Shown: positions 17,870 to 26,694 of the stretch, piece after piece | Position numbering within the stretch: position 1 is the first letter of the stretch | How the letters are laid out: each line of letters begins with the position of its first letter | Assembly (NCBI GenBank): GCA_964474755.1 | Contig: CAYYUG010000037.1 | Coordinates: forward strand, 1-40,494 | Source of the DNA: GCA-2717185 sp964474755 | Lineage (GTDB): Bacteria; Pseudomonadota; Alphaproteobacteria; UBA8366; GCA-2717185 | DNA length: 40,494 nt | Reading direction: 5' to 3' | Position numbers and translations under genes: made by a program | Notes under the pieces: generated by a model | What the model was told of the DNA's origin: nothing | Seen by the model: only the letters and a program-made list of their open reading frames with translations | Database searches by the model: none

Positions 17870-19474
17870 TTATGTTGCAGCGTCTTCGCGGATCATGGCA
17901 GCGCCCTTTTCACCGATCATAATGGTTGGAGCATTGGTATTACCGGTCGTTACCGTCGGCATAATCGAGGCATCGACTACGCGCAGGCCGTTAACACCGT
18001 GCACTTTCAAACGAGCGTCAACTACAGCCATAGTGTCGTCACCCATCTTGCATGTGCCGACAGGATGATAAATTGACGCGCCATTGCGCTGCGCAAAGGC
18101 TAGCACGTCGTCCACGCTCTCAATCGGTTCGCCTGGCTGAAGCTCCGTCACGCTGTACTGCTCGATGGCAGGCGCAGCGAATATGCGCCGAGTATGCCGG
18201 ATACCGGCGAGCATCACATGGGCATCGCCTTCTGCCGACAGATAGTTCGGACGGATCACTGCCTTTTCTAATGGATCGGCGCTTCCAGCCATGATCGTAC
18301 CGCGACTTTCAGGCCGAACCGGGCAGACGGCAACAGTCATGCCGGGCTCCCGCTCCAACTCGCCAATCACCTTCGTGCCGTAGCTGGCGGGGGTAAATAA
18401 GAGCTGTAAATCAGGGCTGCTCAATCCTTCTCGGCTGCGGCAGAATACCTGGGCGCTGGTCACGCCGAAGGTCAGCGCACCGTTACCACGAAAGGCAAAG
18501 CGCAACACCTCGCGCGCAACTCGGACACCACGAGCCAATTCGTTGATGGAGATCAGATCCTTCACTCGGTGCGAAATACGCGTAACGTAGTGGTCTGACA
18601 GGTTCGACCCAACACCAGGTAGGTCGTGCTGCACATCGACACCGATCGAACGTAGATGATCTGCCGGGCCGACCCCCGAAATTTGAAGCAGCTGCGGCGA
18701 ATTAATGGCACCGCCTGACAGAATGACTTCGTGGTCTGCCCAAATTTCCTTGTTAATTCCGTTTTGCCTATAGGCGACGCCGACGCAGCGTTTACCCTCA
18801 AAAAGCAGTTTAGTTGCGACCGCCTCTGTCACTGTCTCCAAATTGGCCCGCCCTTTCGCCTGTGAGAGATAGGTCCGCGCTGTGGATCCGCGCCAACGGC
18901 CGCGCCGTGTCATCTGGGAATACCCAACACCCTCCTGATCCTTGCCGTTTAGATCCGAGTTGAATGCAAAGCCCGCCTGTTGTGCCGCCTCAACAAATTT
19001 GTGTGTAAGCGGCATGATGGTGCGGTAATTCTCTACAATCAGTGGCCCAGCACGGCCTCTCACGACGTCATCACCCTCGTTTCGAAAGGTTTCCGATTTC
19101 ATGAAATATGGGAGAACGCTGTCGAAATCCCAACCGCGGCACCCGCGCTGCGCCCAACCGTCATAGTCCGCCCGGTTGCCGCGCACGTAGAGCATGCCGT
19201 TAATCGAGCTGGACCCGCCAAGTACTTTGCCACGCGGCCAATGTATGCGGCGCCCACCGGTATTCGCTTCCGGTTCACTGCTGTAGTTCCAATTGACAAC
19301 GGGATGATGCAACAACGAACGGATACCGGCGGGAATATGAATCATTGGATGCCAGTCCTTCGGTCCAGCCTCCAGTAAAACAACCCTCTTCGACCCGTCT
19401 TCACTCAGGCGGCTAGCCAAGACGCACCCCGCCGAGCCTGCGCCGACAACGACATAATCCGCTTTCATATTCAA
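17870..19474 (-). CDS. GMC-family FAD-dependent alcohol oxidoreductase
   Basis: A 534-residue glucose-methanol-choline oxidoreductase that oxidises an alcohol with FAD; choline-dehydrogenase-like proteins of this size are often general alcohol dehydrogenases. The FAD motif is DYVVVGAGSAGCVLASRL near residues 6-23. GMC signature 1 is GKVLGGSSSINGMLYVRG (about 85-102) and signature 2 is SGGAINSPQLLQISGVGP (about 255-272). The active-site histidine is H470 (IYHPVGTCKMG), with N512 or N514 in TTGNTNAPT as second residue. Start choice is open: a TTG at 19474 has AGGA 7 bases upstream, while the ATG at 19468 is 13 bases from it. No signal peptide. True choline oxidation is not implied, since no betaine genes are near. 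Confidence 0.92.
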   Translation of the reverse strand: MNMKADYVVVGAGSAGCVLASRLSEDGSKRVVLLEAGPKDWHPMIHIPAGIRSLLHHPVVNWNYSSEPEANTGGRRIHWPRGKVLGGSSSINGMLYVRGNRADYDGWAQRGCRGWDFDSVLPYFMKSETFRNEGDDVVRGRAGPLIVENYRTIMPLTHKFVEAAQQAGFAFNSDLNGKDQEGVGYSQMTRRGRWRGSTARTYLSQAKGRANLETVTEAVATKLLFEGKRCVGVAYRQNGINKEIWADHEVILSGGAINSPQLLQISGVGPADHLRSIGVDVQHDLPGVGSNLSDHYVTRISHRVKDLISINELARGVRVAREVLRFAFRGNGALTFGVTSAQVFCRSREGLSSPDLQLLFTPASYGTKVIGELEREPGMTVAVCPVRPESRGTIMAGSADPLEKAVIRPNYLSAEGDAHVMLAGIRHTRRIFAAPAIEQYSVTELQPGEPIESVDDVLAFAQRNGASIYHPVGTCKMGDDTMAVVDARLKVHGVNGLRVVDASIMPTVTTGNTNAPTIMIGEKGAAMIREDAAT

Positions 19475-20003
19475 TTTCTTATCCTTTTATGCGGCAAATT
19501 TGGGGAGGCTACTGCACGGCTTTATGTAAAAATCTTAATCTCTAATACCGTCGTTTTAACAAAATTATAGATTTTGAAATTAACTAGTACCCTAAATACT
19601 ATTGTTGGGACCACGGAAGAAGAAGCATATTTAAATTATGTGTTATTAACGATTGTTACCGTGCGTCTAACGGCTACTTATAATATTCTCTGAAATTAAG
19701 TATAATGGAGCCATAAGTATCTGTTATTGAATGTAATACCTACACCACGATACTTTTTAACGGATTTTCGACATCGGTATATTGTTGTCGAGAATTTTCA
19801 GATAAAGCAACTTACAGATTTAATTATGACTACCCTCAAAGAATCCCTAACCAAGCAGCCAGCAGTCTTGATGACGGTTAGCAAGACGCTGCAAAAAATA
19901 AATTTTTCGTGACATTTTGAGAGCGAGGCCAAAATTTGGAAGCTCAGACTGGGCTTAAAGAGTTGCAGGCTTTAAAAGAGTAGAAAACAACGGCGAGATA
20001 ACA
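19475..20003. other. AT-rich intergenic region with small degenerate ORFs
   Basis: This 529-bp stretch is clearly more AT-rich than the flanking genes. TATAAT occurs at 19679-19684 without a well-spaced -35 partner (TTGTTA is 20 bases upstream). An ATG at 19826 opens 28 codons ending at 19912, and a different frame is open from 19921 to a TAG at 19981 with a helix-like translation (ends LEAQTGLKELQALKE). Together these look like the debris of one small gene broken by a frameshift, but I cannot name it. Nothing else is recognisable. Confidence 0.4.
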
Positions 20004-21380
20004 TTGCAGCCATCCGATATTCAACAATTAATAGCCCAATACAAAGCCGGCAATCTGTCAAGCGTTGTGGAACAGACAGACGCTTATATCAAGCGTTTTC
20101 CAAATACTCTTATTCTGTTGAATATACGCGGCGCCGCACTGCTCGATCTGGGTCATTTAAACGAAGCCGTCGAATGCTTCCAAAAGGCCTTGAAAATTGA
20201 ACCGAGTAGTGCAGAGGGACATAACAATCTCGGATTAGCTCTGCAGCGATCCGGCAATAACAATAGTGCTGCTGCCAGCTACCGTGAAGCAATTATCCTG
20301 AACCCACGATTAGCTGACGCGCACAACAATCTTGGATTACTACTCTCAAGCCAAGGGCAGACTAAAGAAGCTATAGAAAGTTATAAAACTGCCTTAACAA
20401 ACGCCCCTAAAAATCCTGCAATCCATAATAATTTAGGAATTGTTTTCAAGGAATTAGGAGACTTAATAGAGGCTACGAAATGTTATCGACGAGCCCTTGA
20501 GCTAGCGTCCAATTATAAAGATGCCCGTATTAATCTTGCTGTTGTTCTGGTTGAACAAGAACATTTTGACGAGGCGATACAATGTTTTCTCAAGGTTGAT
20601 CCAACTGTTGAAAACACCAAAATTAGTGCCCTACTCCTGGAGTGCTATTATCGCAAGGGCGACCGTAAAGCTTACGAAATTCAATTACAGCTCATCAAAT
20701 CACAACAAACAGACTATAATTTTCGTGCCGGTGCCGTTGCTGCATTCGTTTCGCACCAGCACGACACAAAGAATATTTACCAATTTTATAATGATCCAAT
20801 TGAAAAAGTTACAACCTTCAATGCACTAGATGACCGGATAATTGACCAACATTTTATAAATAACCTTTATACAGCAATTAACAAATTCTCAGGCAACGAA
20901 CACTATTCGCCAGGTCATATTTCAGCTGGGTACCAATCAGCAGGAAACCTATTTGAATTAGACGTTCTTGTGTTTGCTAAGTTGGAAACCATAATTCGAC
21001 GCTATATCGACCAATATTTTGCAAAAATCAAAAACGACAAAAGCCTGTTTGTAAATAACTGGCCTAAGGATTATTTGATTAACGGTTGGTATATCCGGCT
21101 GATGAAAGGCGGAGAAATCAGCGCTCATATTCATTCTGCCTGGCTTAGTGGCATCTTCTACTTGAAGGTGCCCAACAAAATGGGGGGCAACGAAGGTAAC
21201 ATTGAATACACTTTGTGCGGTTACGATCTCCCTGTAAAAAACGATGGCTATCCTCGTAAGATAATCGAGACAAAGCCAGGCACTCTAGTCCTGTTTCCTT
21301 CTTCGCTACCGCATAGAGTTTTTCCCTTTACATCAGACGAAGAACGGATCTGTCTGGCATTCGACATAATCCCCAAATGA
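20004..21380 (+). CDS. TPR-repeat protein with C-terminal 2OG-Fe(II) oxygenase domain
   Basis: A 458-residue fusion. Residues 1-200 hold about five tetratricopeptide repeats (for example AEGHNNLGLALQRSGN and ADAHNNLGLLLSSQGQ). Residues 300-457 match the putative 2OG-Fe(II) oxygenase family common in marine bacteria and cyanophages: H375/H377 in SAHIHSAWLSGIFYLKVP, and LVLFPSSLPHRVFPFTSDEER with H437 and R438. Usually Fe ligands are HxD...H; here S378 follows HIH, so the acidic ligand is unclear. The family is thought to hydroxylate proteins or small molecules, with the TPRs recruiting the target. The start is TTG at 20004 with GAG 7 bases upstream. Codon use is AT-rich, unlike the neighbours, suggesting transfer. 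A strong hairpin terminator follows. Confidence 0.88.
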   Translation: MQPSDIQQLIAQYKAGNLSSVVEQTDAYIKRFPNTLILLNIRGAALLDLGHLNEAVECFQKALKIEPSSAEGHNNLGLALQRSGNNNSAAASYREAIILNPRLADAHNNLGLLLSSQGQTKEAIESYKTALTNAPKNPAIHNNLGIVFKELGDLIEATKCYRRALELASNYKDARINLAVVLVEQEHFDEAIQCFLKVDPTVENTKISALLLECYYRKGDRKAYEIQLQLIKSQQTDYNFRAGAVAAFVSHQHDTKNIYQFYNDPIEKVTTFNALDDRIIDQHFINNLYTAINKFSGNEHYSPGHISAGYQSAGNLFELDVLVFAKLETIIRRYIDQYFAKIKNDKSLFVNNWPKDYLINGWYIRLMKGGEISAHIHSAWLSGIFYLKVPNKMGGNEGNIEYTLCGYDLPVKNDGYPRKIIETKPGTLVLFPSSLPHRVFPFTSDEERICLAFDIIPK

Positions 21381-21381
21381 T

Positions 21382-21410
21382 TACGGCGGGCTTTTGCCCG
21401 CCGTATTGAT
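21382..21410. terminator. Bidirectional intrinsic terminator
   Basis: A perfect 10-bp stem TACGGCGGGC (21382-21391) pairs with GCCCGCCGTA (21396-21405) across a TTTT loop. It sits 2 bp after the TPR-oxygenase stop, with a T-rich tail (TTGATATTTTTA). On the other strand it lies 29 bp beyond the stop of the luciferase-like gene, so it can serve both convergent genes. It is the clearest terminator in the window. Confidence 0.85.
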
Positions 21411-21433
21411 ATTTTTAAATTTAAATCTTTCAG

Positions 21434-22603
21434 TCAGTCGGCGGCCTCAGCCATACGCATTTTCGGCATCACTTCGGTACCAAAAATTTCAAGCTGTTCG
21501 ACCATGACTTTTTCTGGCGTACCCATAGCTGACTGAACGTTAACATCTTCCAAGCCCGGGAATTTTTCGTTCAGAACACTCAAGAACTCAACAAAACCCT
21601 CGGGTGGCCCGCAATACCATGCTCCGTTATCACACGCCCACTCGAGGGTCGGGATACCAGAATCAGGGATCCCACCGCGCTGACCGATTGCTTCGACCTG
21701 ATCGTCAGTCAGCTTTCCAAGGAAACCAAGTGGCCCGAACATCTTCGCATGCTCTTCATAGAATGGCGTCGCTTCTTTGATCGCCTTCTCCTTTGTTTCG
21801 GCGATATGGAAGGAAATACCGAGACACAGATCGGTACCTGGCTGAGAGTCTTTACCTGCACGCAAATGCGCTTCGTGAAACTTGGTAATGTTGCTGTTCA
21901 GGAGAAGCGCTGATCCGCCACCGATTATGCCCCTGATACCATATTTCATCATAAAGTCGAGACCACGGTCAGTCGCGCTGACAACCGGTTGCCAGCACTC
22001 AACCGGCAGGTGTTTTGGTCGCGGTACTAGGGTCAGTTCCTTCAAAGTGTAACCGCGATAGGGCACTTCTGGGGGCAATGTGTAGTACTTGCCTGCATGC
22101 GAGAAAGATTCCTCATGAAAAGCCTTGAACAGAACCTCGACCTGCTCCTCGAACATTTCGCGGTTCTTTTCCTTATCAATCAAATGACCGCCCAGGACCT
22201 CCACTTCACGCGTGTGATACCCACGACCTACGCCAAAAATACAGCGGCCGTTAGTCAAATGATCTGCAACCGCGAAGTCTTCAGCCAGACGCAGCGGATG
22301 CCACATCGGTGTGATATTGAAGCCGCAGCCATATTTGAGGTGATCGGTGATATGAGACAAGTGAACGGCCAACATAGGAATGTTTGGGATGACCTCATAG
22401 CCTTCATGTTGAAAATGATGTTCCGCAAACCAGAGACAGTGATAGCCAAGCCGGTCCATCGTCTTGGCCAGCGCCTCCGTCTTGCCGAAAATACCGGCTA
22501 ATTGCTCGTCATTATAACGTCGCTCATTAGCCGGCGTCGCGTCGGTTCCCATATCGCCTAGATCAATATGACCAGCGAATAACGATGAAAATCTTTTGAT
22601 CAT
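21434..22603 (-). CDS. Luciferase-like (LLM class) flavin-dependent oxidoreductase
   Basis: A 389-residue member of the bacterial luciferase family, longer than the other two in the window. Visible blocks are LWFAEHHFQHEGYEVIPN (about 58-75), GCGFNITPMWHPLRLAEDFAVADHL (about 92-116), NGRCIFGVGRGYHTREVEVLGG (118-139) and TLVPRPKHLPVECWQPVVS near 190-208. The long insert and the PKHLP strand in place of QKPHPP set it apart. It presumably uses reduced flavin; substrate unknown. AGGAG precedes the ATG by 7 bases. It shares a strand with the PhyH gene upstream, across 127 bp that contain a small GCGT-GAC-ACGC palindrome (22620-22630). Confidence 0.9.
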   Translation of the reverse strand: MIKRFSSLFAGHIDLGDMGTDATPANERRYNDEQLAGIFGKTEALAKTMDRLGYHCLWFAEHHFQHEGYEVIPNIPMLAVHLSHITDHLKYGCGFNITPMWHPLRLAEDFAVADHLTNGRCIFGVGRGYHTREVEVLGGHLIDKEKNREMFEEQVEVLFKAFHEESFSHAGKYYTLPPEVPYRGYTLKELTLVPRPKHLPVECWQPVVSATDRGLDFMMKYGIRGIIGGGSALLLNSNITKFHEAHLRAGKDSQPGTDLCLGISFHIAETKEKAIKEATPFYEEHAKMFGPLGFLGKLTDDQVEAIGQRGGIPDSGIPTLEWACDNGAWYCGPPEGFVEFLSVLNEKFPGLEDVNVQSAMGTPEKVMVEQLEIFGTEVMPKMRMAEAAD

Positions 22604-22730
22604 GATACTCTCCTATGCCGCGTGACACGCTAGACGACTTGTCCCGCACGTAAAACCCTCGGACGAATGGTAGCAATTCTATTCCCTAAAAAATAGGCGA
22701 AAGGGGTCCAGACATCCATGCAGCGAATAC

Positions 22731-23567
22731 CTAAAGGGTCGGGCGTATTTTCTCCGCATCGGCAAAAAGAATTTTCCGTAACTCGTCCGTAGCTTTGGTA
22801 TGGAATGCGATTGCGTCTGGATCCATATCCCGGTTCGGCTGAGGGGCAATATTGAAATGCCTAAACCGATCCTCGCCACGTACCAAGGCAGCGCTATCCC
22901 AACCACTAACCTTCTGTTTCGTTTTGGTCGGTATGTAATGCAGTGATAATCCAATCCGTCGATCTTTTGACAGGTTTGGCCCCGACGCATGCGCCACCCG
23001 AACGTTGTGCAGTGACACCTCGCCCGCTTCCAGCGGCATCGCAACAGCTTTTGCCTCATCGACATCCAGAGCAACCTCTTGTCCGCGGGTCAGCATATTG
23101 GTCGCATCGTATCGATCTTGGTGCGGCATCAATTCATTGAGATGACTGCGCGGGAGTACGCGCATACAACCGCTTTCTAATGATGCTCGCGATAGTGCTA
23201 ACCAGACCGTTACCAGTTCCGAATTGTCCAATCCCCAGTAGTTTAAATCCTGATGCCAAGAGACAAAACTCTCCGATCCAGATTCCTTAATCCAGAACAA
23301 CGTGTTCCAGCACAGAATATCTGGTCCGATGAGATCCTCAACTGCGTCAAGTATTTTCGATTGACGCATCAAGTCGTCAACCCATTTGAACAACAGATGA
23401 GACTTGCTCCGCTGTGGTCCCTGCAGCGAATAGCCCTGCTCTTTCTCAAAACTTTCCAGCTGCGCTCGGTTCCAAGCGACCTCATCGTCGCTCAATATCG
23501 GAAGAGGGAAATAGTAGCCCTCATCGCGATATTGCCTAATCGCGGTTTCGTGTAACATTTTTGGCAT
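22731..23567 (-). CDS. Phytanoyl-CoA dioxygenase family protein
   Basis: A 278-residue PhyH-type Fe(II)/2-oxoglutarate dioxygenase. Iron ligands are H105 and D107 in SWHQDLNYWG and H193 in VRVAHASGPNLS, with R204 placed to bind the 2OG carboxylate; GCMRVLPRSHL (about 133-143) is another family hallmark. Members hydroxylate acyl-CoAs, halogenated or modified natural products, or phosphonates, so the substrate is open. I use the ATG at 23567 because GGAGGA is 6 bases upstream; a TTG five codons earlier would place the ribosome site inside the gene. The nearby luciferase-like gene may act on the same compound, but this is only proximity. Confidence 0.9.
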   Translation of the reverse strand: MPKMLHETAIRQYRDEGYYFPLPILSDDEVAWNRAQLESFEKEQGYSLQGPQRSKSHLLFKWVDDLMRQSKILDAVEDLIGPDILCWNTLFWIKESGSESFVSWHQDLNYWGLDNSELVTVWLALSRASLESGCMRVLPRSHLNELMPHQDRYDATNMLTRGQEVALDVDEAKAVAMPLEAGEVSLHNVRVAHASGPNLSKDRRIGLSLHYIPTKTKQKVSGWDSAALVRGEDRFRHFNIAPQPNRDMDPDAIAFHTKATDELRKILFADAEKIRPTL

Positions 23568-23933
23568 GCATTCTCCTCCCAAAATGCTTCTTCACCTTTG
23601 TTTAAGCGAATTATAGCGCTTTTGCTTCGGATTCCGCATTAGCATAGGAATTTTGCACTGTTATCGCTCTAACATTTGGGCCGGAAGGATGTCAAAATTT
23701 GGATACGATCATCCCTCGTCTGACGAATAACGAACTCACGCAAACCAAAAAGATCCAGCATGATGCCCAATATCTTTCCGATAACAACACTCGCCAATCG
23801 ATCAAAGGCAATCCTGGCAACGAAGTAATCGTCGGTTAAGATGCAGCCGGCATCGTCGGCAACATGCAACTCAACTATGCTCCCAAAGCTAATTATTTCA
23901 GAATGCGATGTGATGCCAAATCGAAGGAGATAG
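23568..23933. other. Intergenic region upstream of PhyH with a small open frame
   Basis: This 366-bp segment separates the MFS gene from PhyH. Bases 23583-23668 look like a promoter region, with AAGCG/CGCTT inverted at about 23604-23621. The rest, read on the minus strand, is one open frame that runs from inside the MFS 3' end to a TAG at 23669 (separate entry). Confidence 0.4.
23669..23869 (-). CDS. Small hypothetical protein or gene remnant
   Basis: A 66-residue frame from a TTG at 23869, with GGGAG about 10 bases upstream. The translation is protein-like, alternating beta and helical stretches (FVARIAFDRLASVVIGKILG). The frame is also open upstream through the MFS stop region for more than 20 codons with similar character. 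It may be a real small gene in the MFS operon or the C-terminal stub of a larger lost gene. I do not recognise the family. Confidence 0.3.
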   Translation of the reverse strand: MHVADDAGCILTDDYFVARIAFDRLASVVIGKILGIMLDLFGLREFVIRQTRDDRIQILTSFRPKC

Positions 23934-25487
23934 TTAACGTTTCTTTCTCTGGCCGGAGCCGAGCATCCAGGTCGGTATCATCGCCAACATAAACACGACC
24001 ACGAATACCAAAAACCCGTCCTGAAAACCCAAGGTTGTCGCCTGTGCCTCGATCACCTGCCCCAGGAAATAGAGCGCACCAGGCTCTGTCAGCGATTCTG
24101 GCACGCCAGCCTCACGAAGCACCTGCCCCACCCCATTCAGCAATTCCCGACTGGCGGCGTTTGAAGAATCTTGTGTTGCCGTGAGCGCATCGCTGTGAAA
24201 CTGAGTCCGCATTTGGACGAAAACAACCCAAGCGTTGGTACCAAGAGAACCGCCAAGCTGGCGACAAAAATTAACCATCCCTGCGCCAGAATTCAGCTGT
24301 TCCGGTGGCAGGCTTCGCAGCGCCGTGCTCATCAAAAATGGCATAGTAAAGGCCATACCAAAACGACTAATCATGTAATAGACCATCACATTGAGGAAAG
24401 GCGTATTTACGTCCGCGTCTATCATCAGTGCCGAACCCATCGCGAATAGGCTCAACCCGACCATGATCCCAATCCGGGCAGAAATTGTATCGGCTAACCG
24501 ACCTGTAAATGGCAGTGCAATCGCCACCGCGAGAGCCGCCGGCATGATAACCAATCCCGCCGCGAACGGTGTCATATTCTGGACGAGCTGACCGAAGACC
24601 GGCACCGCGTATCCCGTCCCAAAATTTCCAATACCAAAAATTAGGGTGACAATAATGATGCAAGTGAATTCCCGGTTTTTGAACAATGTGATGTCGACTA
24701 AATTTGAGCCTACACGCATTTGTGAGCGCAGAAATGCGACAGCAGCGACCGCGGCGATTAAGAAAAAGCTGACGATGCGGTCGGACACCCATCCGTCGCG
24801 CTGCCCGTCGGTCAATCCGGTCATAACGCAGTAGAGCGTTACAATGACTAGCCCGTAGCCGGTCCAGTCGAAAGGCTGTTCTTTCGCATCACGATAGGAC
24901 GGCATGAAGACCAATCCGGCACCGAAGCCAATGAACACCAGGGGCAACGGAACAAAGAAAATAGCTCTCCAATTGAGGGCCTCGATTGCTATCCCACCAA
25001 AGGCTGGCCCAATCGCCACGGCAAGCGATAGTGCCATGCCGTATAACCCCATAGCGGCGCCGCGCCGATCGCTTGGAAACACCTGAAAGATCGTCACCAT
25101 TACCAGCGGTTGGATGACACCGGCAGAAAAGCCCTGCATCGTGCGTCCCAGCACGACAAAACTATAATCCTCAGCAAATCCGCAGATCAGGCTACCGATA
25201 GTGAAGATGATTAGGGTGGCGGAGAAGCCTATACGTTGTCCAAATACTGCGATAACCCATGCGTTAAGCAACTGGCTGGCAGTCATTGCTACGTTGAAAG
25301 CGGTGGCCATAAGTTGTGCCTGATCGAGGCCGATGCCGAAGGTTCCCATAACATCTGGCACCGCAACATTGACGATACCGCCGGATACCACCATCACAAA
25401 GGATGCAGTCATTCCGGTCACAGTGACAAATAGTTGGTAGGACGGTCCGAACCGTTCGAAAAGATTATCAACGGATTCAGCCCTCAC
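23934..25487 (-). CDS. MFS transporter, DHA2 (EmrB/QacA-like) family
   Basis: A 517-residue inner-membrane protein with about 14 hydrophobic segments, typical of the drug:H+ antiporter-2 family. The first helix starts near residue 20, and motif-A and motif-C-like stretches are visible (FGQRIGFSATL near 83; GMALSLAVAIGPAFGGIA near 150). The motif NVAVPDVMGTFGIGLDQAQLM near 40-60 is characteristic of DHA2. Such proteins expel toxic or amphipathic compounds using proton motive force; no EmrA-type membrane-fusion partner is adjacent. It starts with GTG, preceded by GGGAG. It diverges from the hydroxyacid-dehydrogenase operon over 145 bp, so a shared regulatory region is likely, though no clear palindrome is seen there. 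Confidence 0.92.
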   Translation of the reverse strand: MRAESVDNLFERFGPSYQLFVTVTGMTASFVMVVSGGIVNVAVPDVMGTFGIGLDQAQLMATAFNVAMTASQLLNAWVIAVFGQRIGFSATLIIFTIGSLICGFAEDYSFVVLGRTMQGFSAGVIQPLVMVTIFQVFPSDRRGAAMGLYGMALSLAVAIGPAFGGIAIEALNWRAIFFVPLPLVFIGFGAGLVFMPSYRDAKEQPFDWTGYGLVIVTLYCVMTGLTDGQRDGWVSDRIVSFFLIAAVAAVAFLRSQMRVGSNLVDITLFKNREFTCIIIVTLIFGIGNFGTGYAVPVFGQLVQNMTPFAAGLVIMPAALAVAIALPFTGRLADTISARIGIMVGLSLFAMGSALMIDADVNTPFLNVMVYYMISRFGMAFTMPFLMSTALRSLPPEQLNSGAGMVNFCRQLGGSLGTNAWVVFVQMRTQFHSDALTATQDSSNAASRELLNGVGQVLREAGVPESLTEPGALYFLGQVIEAQATTLGFQDGFLVFVVVFMLAMIPTWMLGSGQRKKR

Positions 25488-25632
25488 GTTTGGGCTCCCG
25501 CACTGTAATTCGAAATGTTTAGCCTTAATCGCAAAGCGTAGCGATGCTATTGCACAAGGGGGAATATGCCTAGTGTACCCCGGTGGGTTAGATTGTGTAT
25601 CCCAACAAGTTTACGCAACGGAGTAACAACTA

Positions 25633-26694
25633 ATGCGTGACGTCAAGGTCCTGAACATACAACGCATGTCACCGGCGGAGACCGAGCGTGTTAAAGCGAT
25701 CAGTTCGGCAATACAATACACAAACGCAGCAGGCTGGTACGACGGCGAAATTCGAGATACATGGCCGGAATTCAATTCCAACCGCTACCTGCTACCAGAT
25801 GCAAATGGCGAAGGAACACGCGAAGAGCGCGACGCATTACTGGCAGAAACTGAAGTCGTGCTGGGTGGGTGGCCCTTCCCGCTCGATTTGCGGGCTCGCG
25901 CGCCTAAGCTGAAATGGTTCCACCAACGTCCAGCTGGCGCCAGTAACCTTATGCTGGGTGATTTGTGGAATAGCGACGTCACGGTAACCACATCGCGCGG
26001 TTACGGAAACACACTGCCGATTGCGGAGTATGCAATCACCGGCATCCTGCATTTTGCCAAGGGGCTCGAGCGGACGTTTGTCGACCAGGCACACGCGCAA
26101 TTCGACCACACCGCATACAAGCCCTTGCTGATCGAAGGTAAAACTATGCTCGTGATTGGTGCCGGCGGTATCGGACTGGATGTCGGTCGGCTTGCTGCCG
26201 GCCTTGGCATGCGCGTCATCGGAACACGCCGCACCCCACCCGCTGTAGGCGAAAGATTACCAGCCGGGTTTTCTGAAATTCGAACACCCGACGCGCTAAT
26301 GAACATGCTTCCAGAAAGTGACTTTATTGCCGTGTGTTGCCAATGGACGCCGGCGACGACAAATCTGATTAACGCTCAAACCCTGGCCGCTATGAAACCC
26401 GGTGGCATCCTCGTAAATGTTGCGCGCGGTGAGATCATCGACGAAACAGCGCTGGCGGATTCGCTGGATGCCGGGCATCTACGTGGCGCCGCTCTCGACG
26501 TTTACACCGGGGAATTTGCAGGGCCACCGCCGGAACGGCTATGGAATCATCCCAAGATCCTGATCACACCGCACACCTCCGGCATGACTGACGTTAACCG
26601 TCATCGGGCGATCGAGGTATTGTGCGAAAATATGGATCGCTACCTGAAAGGCGAGCCGCTGATAAACGTTATAGACTGGGAAGCTGGCTACTAG
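25633..26694 (+). CDS. D-isomer-specific 2-hydroxyacid dehydrogenase (NADP-type fingerprint)
   Basis: A 353-residue 2-hydroxyacid dehydrogenase that interconverts a 2-oxoacid and its D-2-hydroxyacid. The nucleotide fold has GAGGIG (G176, G178, G181), and strand beta-2 ends GTRR (T198, R199, R200). The lack of an acidic residue there suggests NADP(H). The catalytic set is complete: R265 (NVARGEIIDE), E294 (DVYTGEFAG) and H314 (ITPHTSG). The N-terminal substrate domain includes WFHQRPAGASN in the usual binding loop. CGGAG lies 9 bases before the ATG. It is followed with no spacer by a second, divergent member of the same family. Substrate unknown; the long N-terminus argues against a simple glyoxylate reductase. 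Confidence 0.92.
   Translation: MRDVKVLNIQRMSPAETERVKAISSAIQYTNAAGWYDGEIRDTWPEFNSNRYLLPDANGEGTREERDALLAETEVVLGGWPFPLDLRARAPKLKWFHQRPAGASNLMLGDLWNSDVTVTTSRGYGNTLPIAEYAITGILHFAKGLERTFVDQAHAQFDHTAYKPLLIEGKTMLVIGAGGIGLDVGRLAAGLGMRVIGTRRTPPAVGERLPAGFSEIRTPDALMNMLPESDFIAVCCQWTPATTNLINAQTLAAMKPGGILVNVARGEIIDETALADSLDAGHLRGAALDVYTGEFAGPPPERLWNHPKILITPHTSGMTDVNRHRAIEVLCENMDRYLKGEPLINVIDWEAGY

Noticed and set aside
17870..19474. Calling the GMC gene betA (choline dehydrogenase)
   Set aside because: No betaine aldehyde dehydrogenase, BetI or choline transporter nearby; the family is broad.
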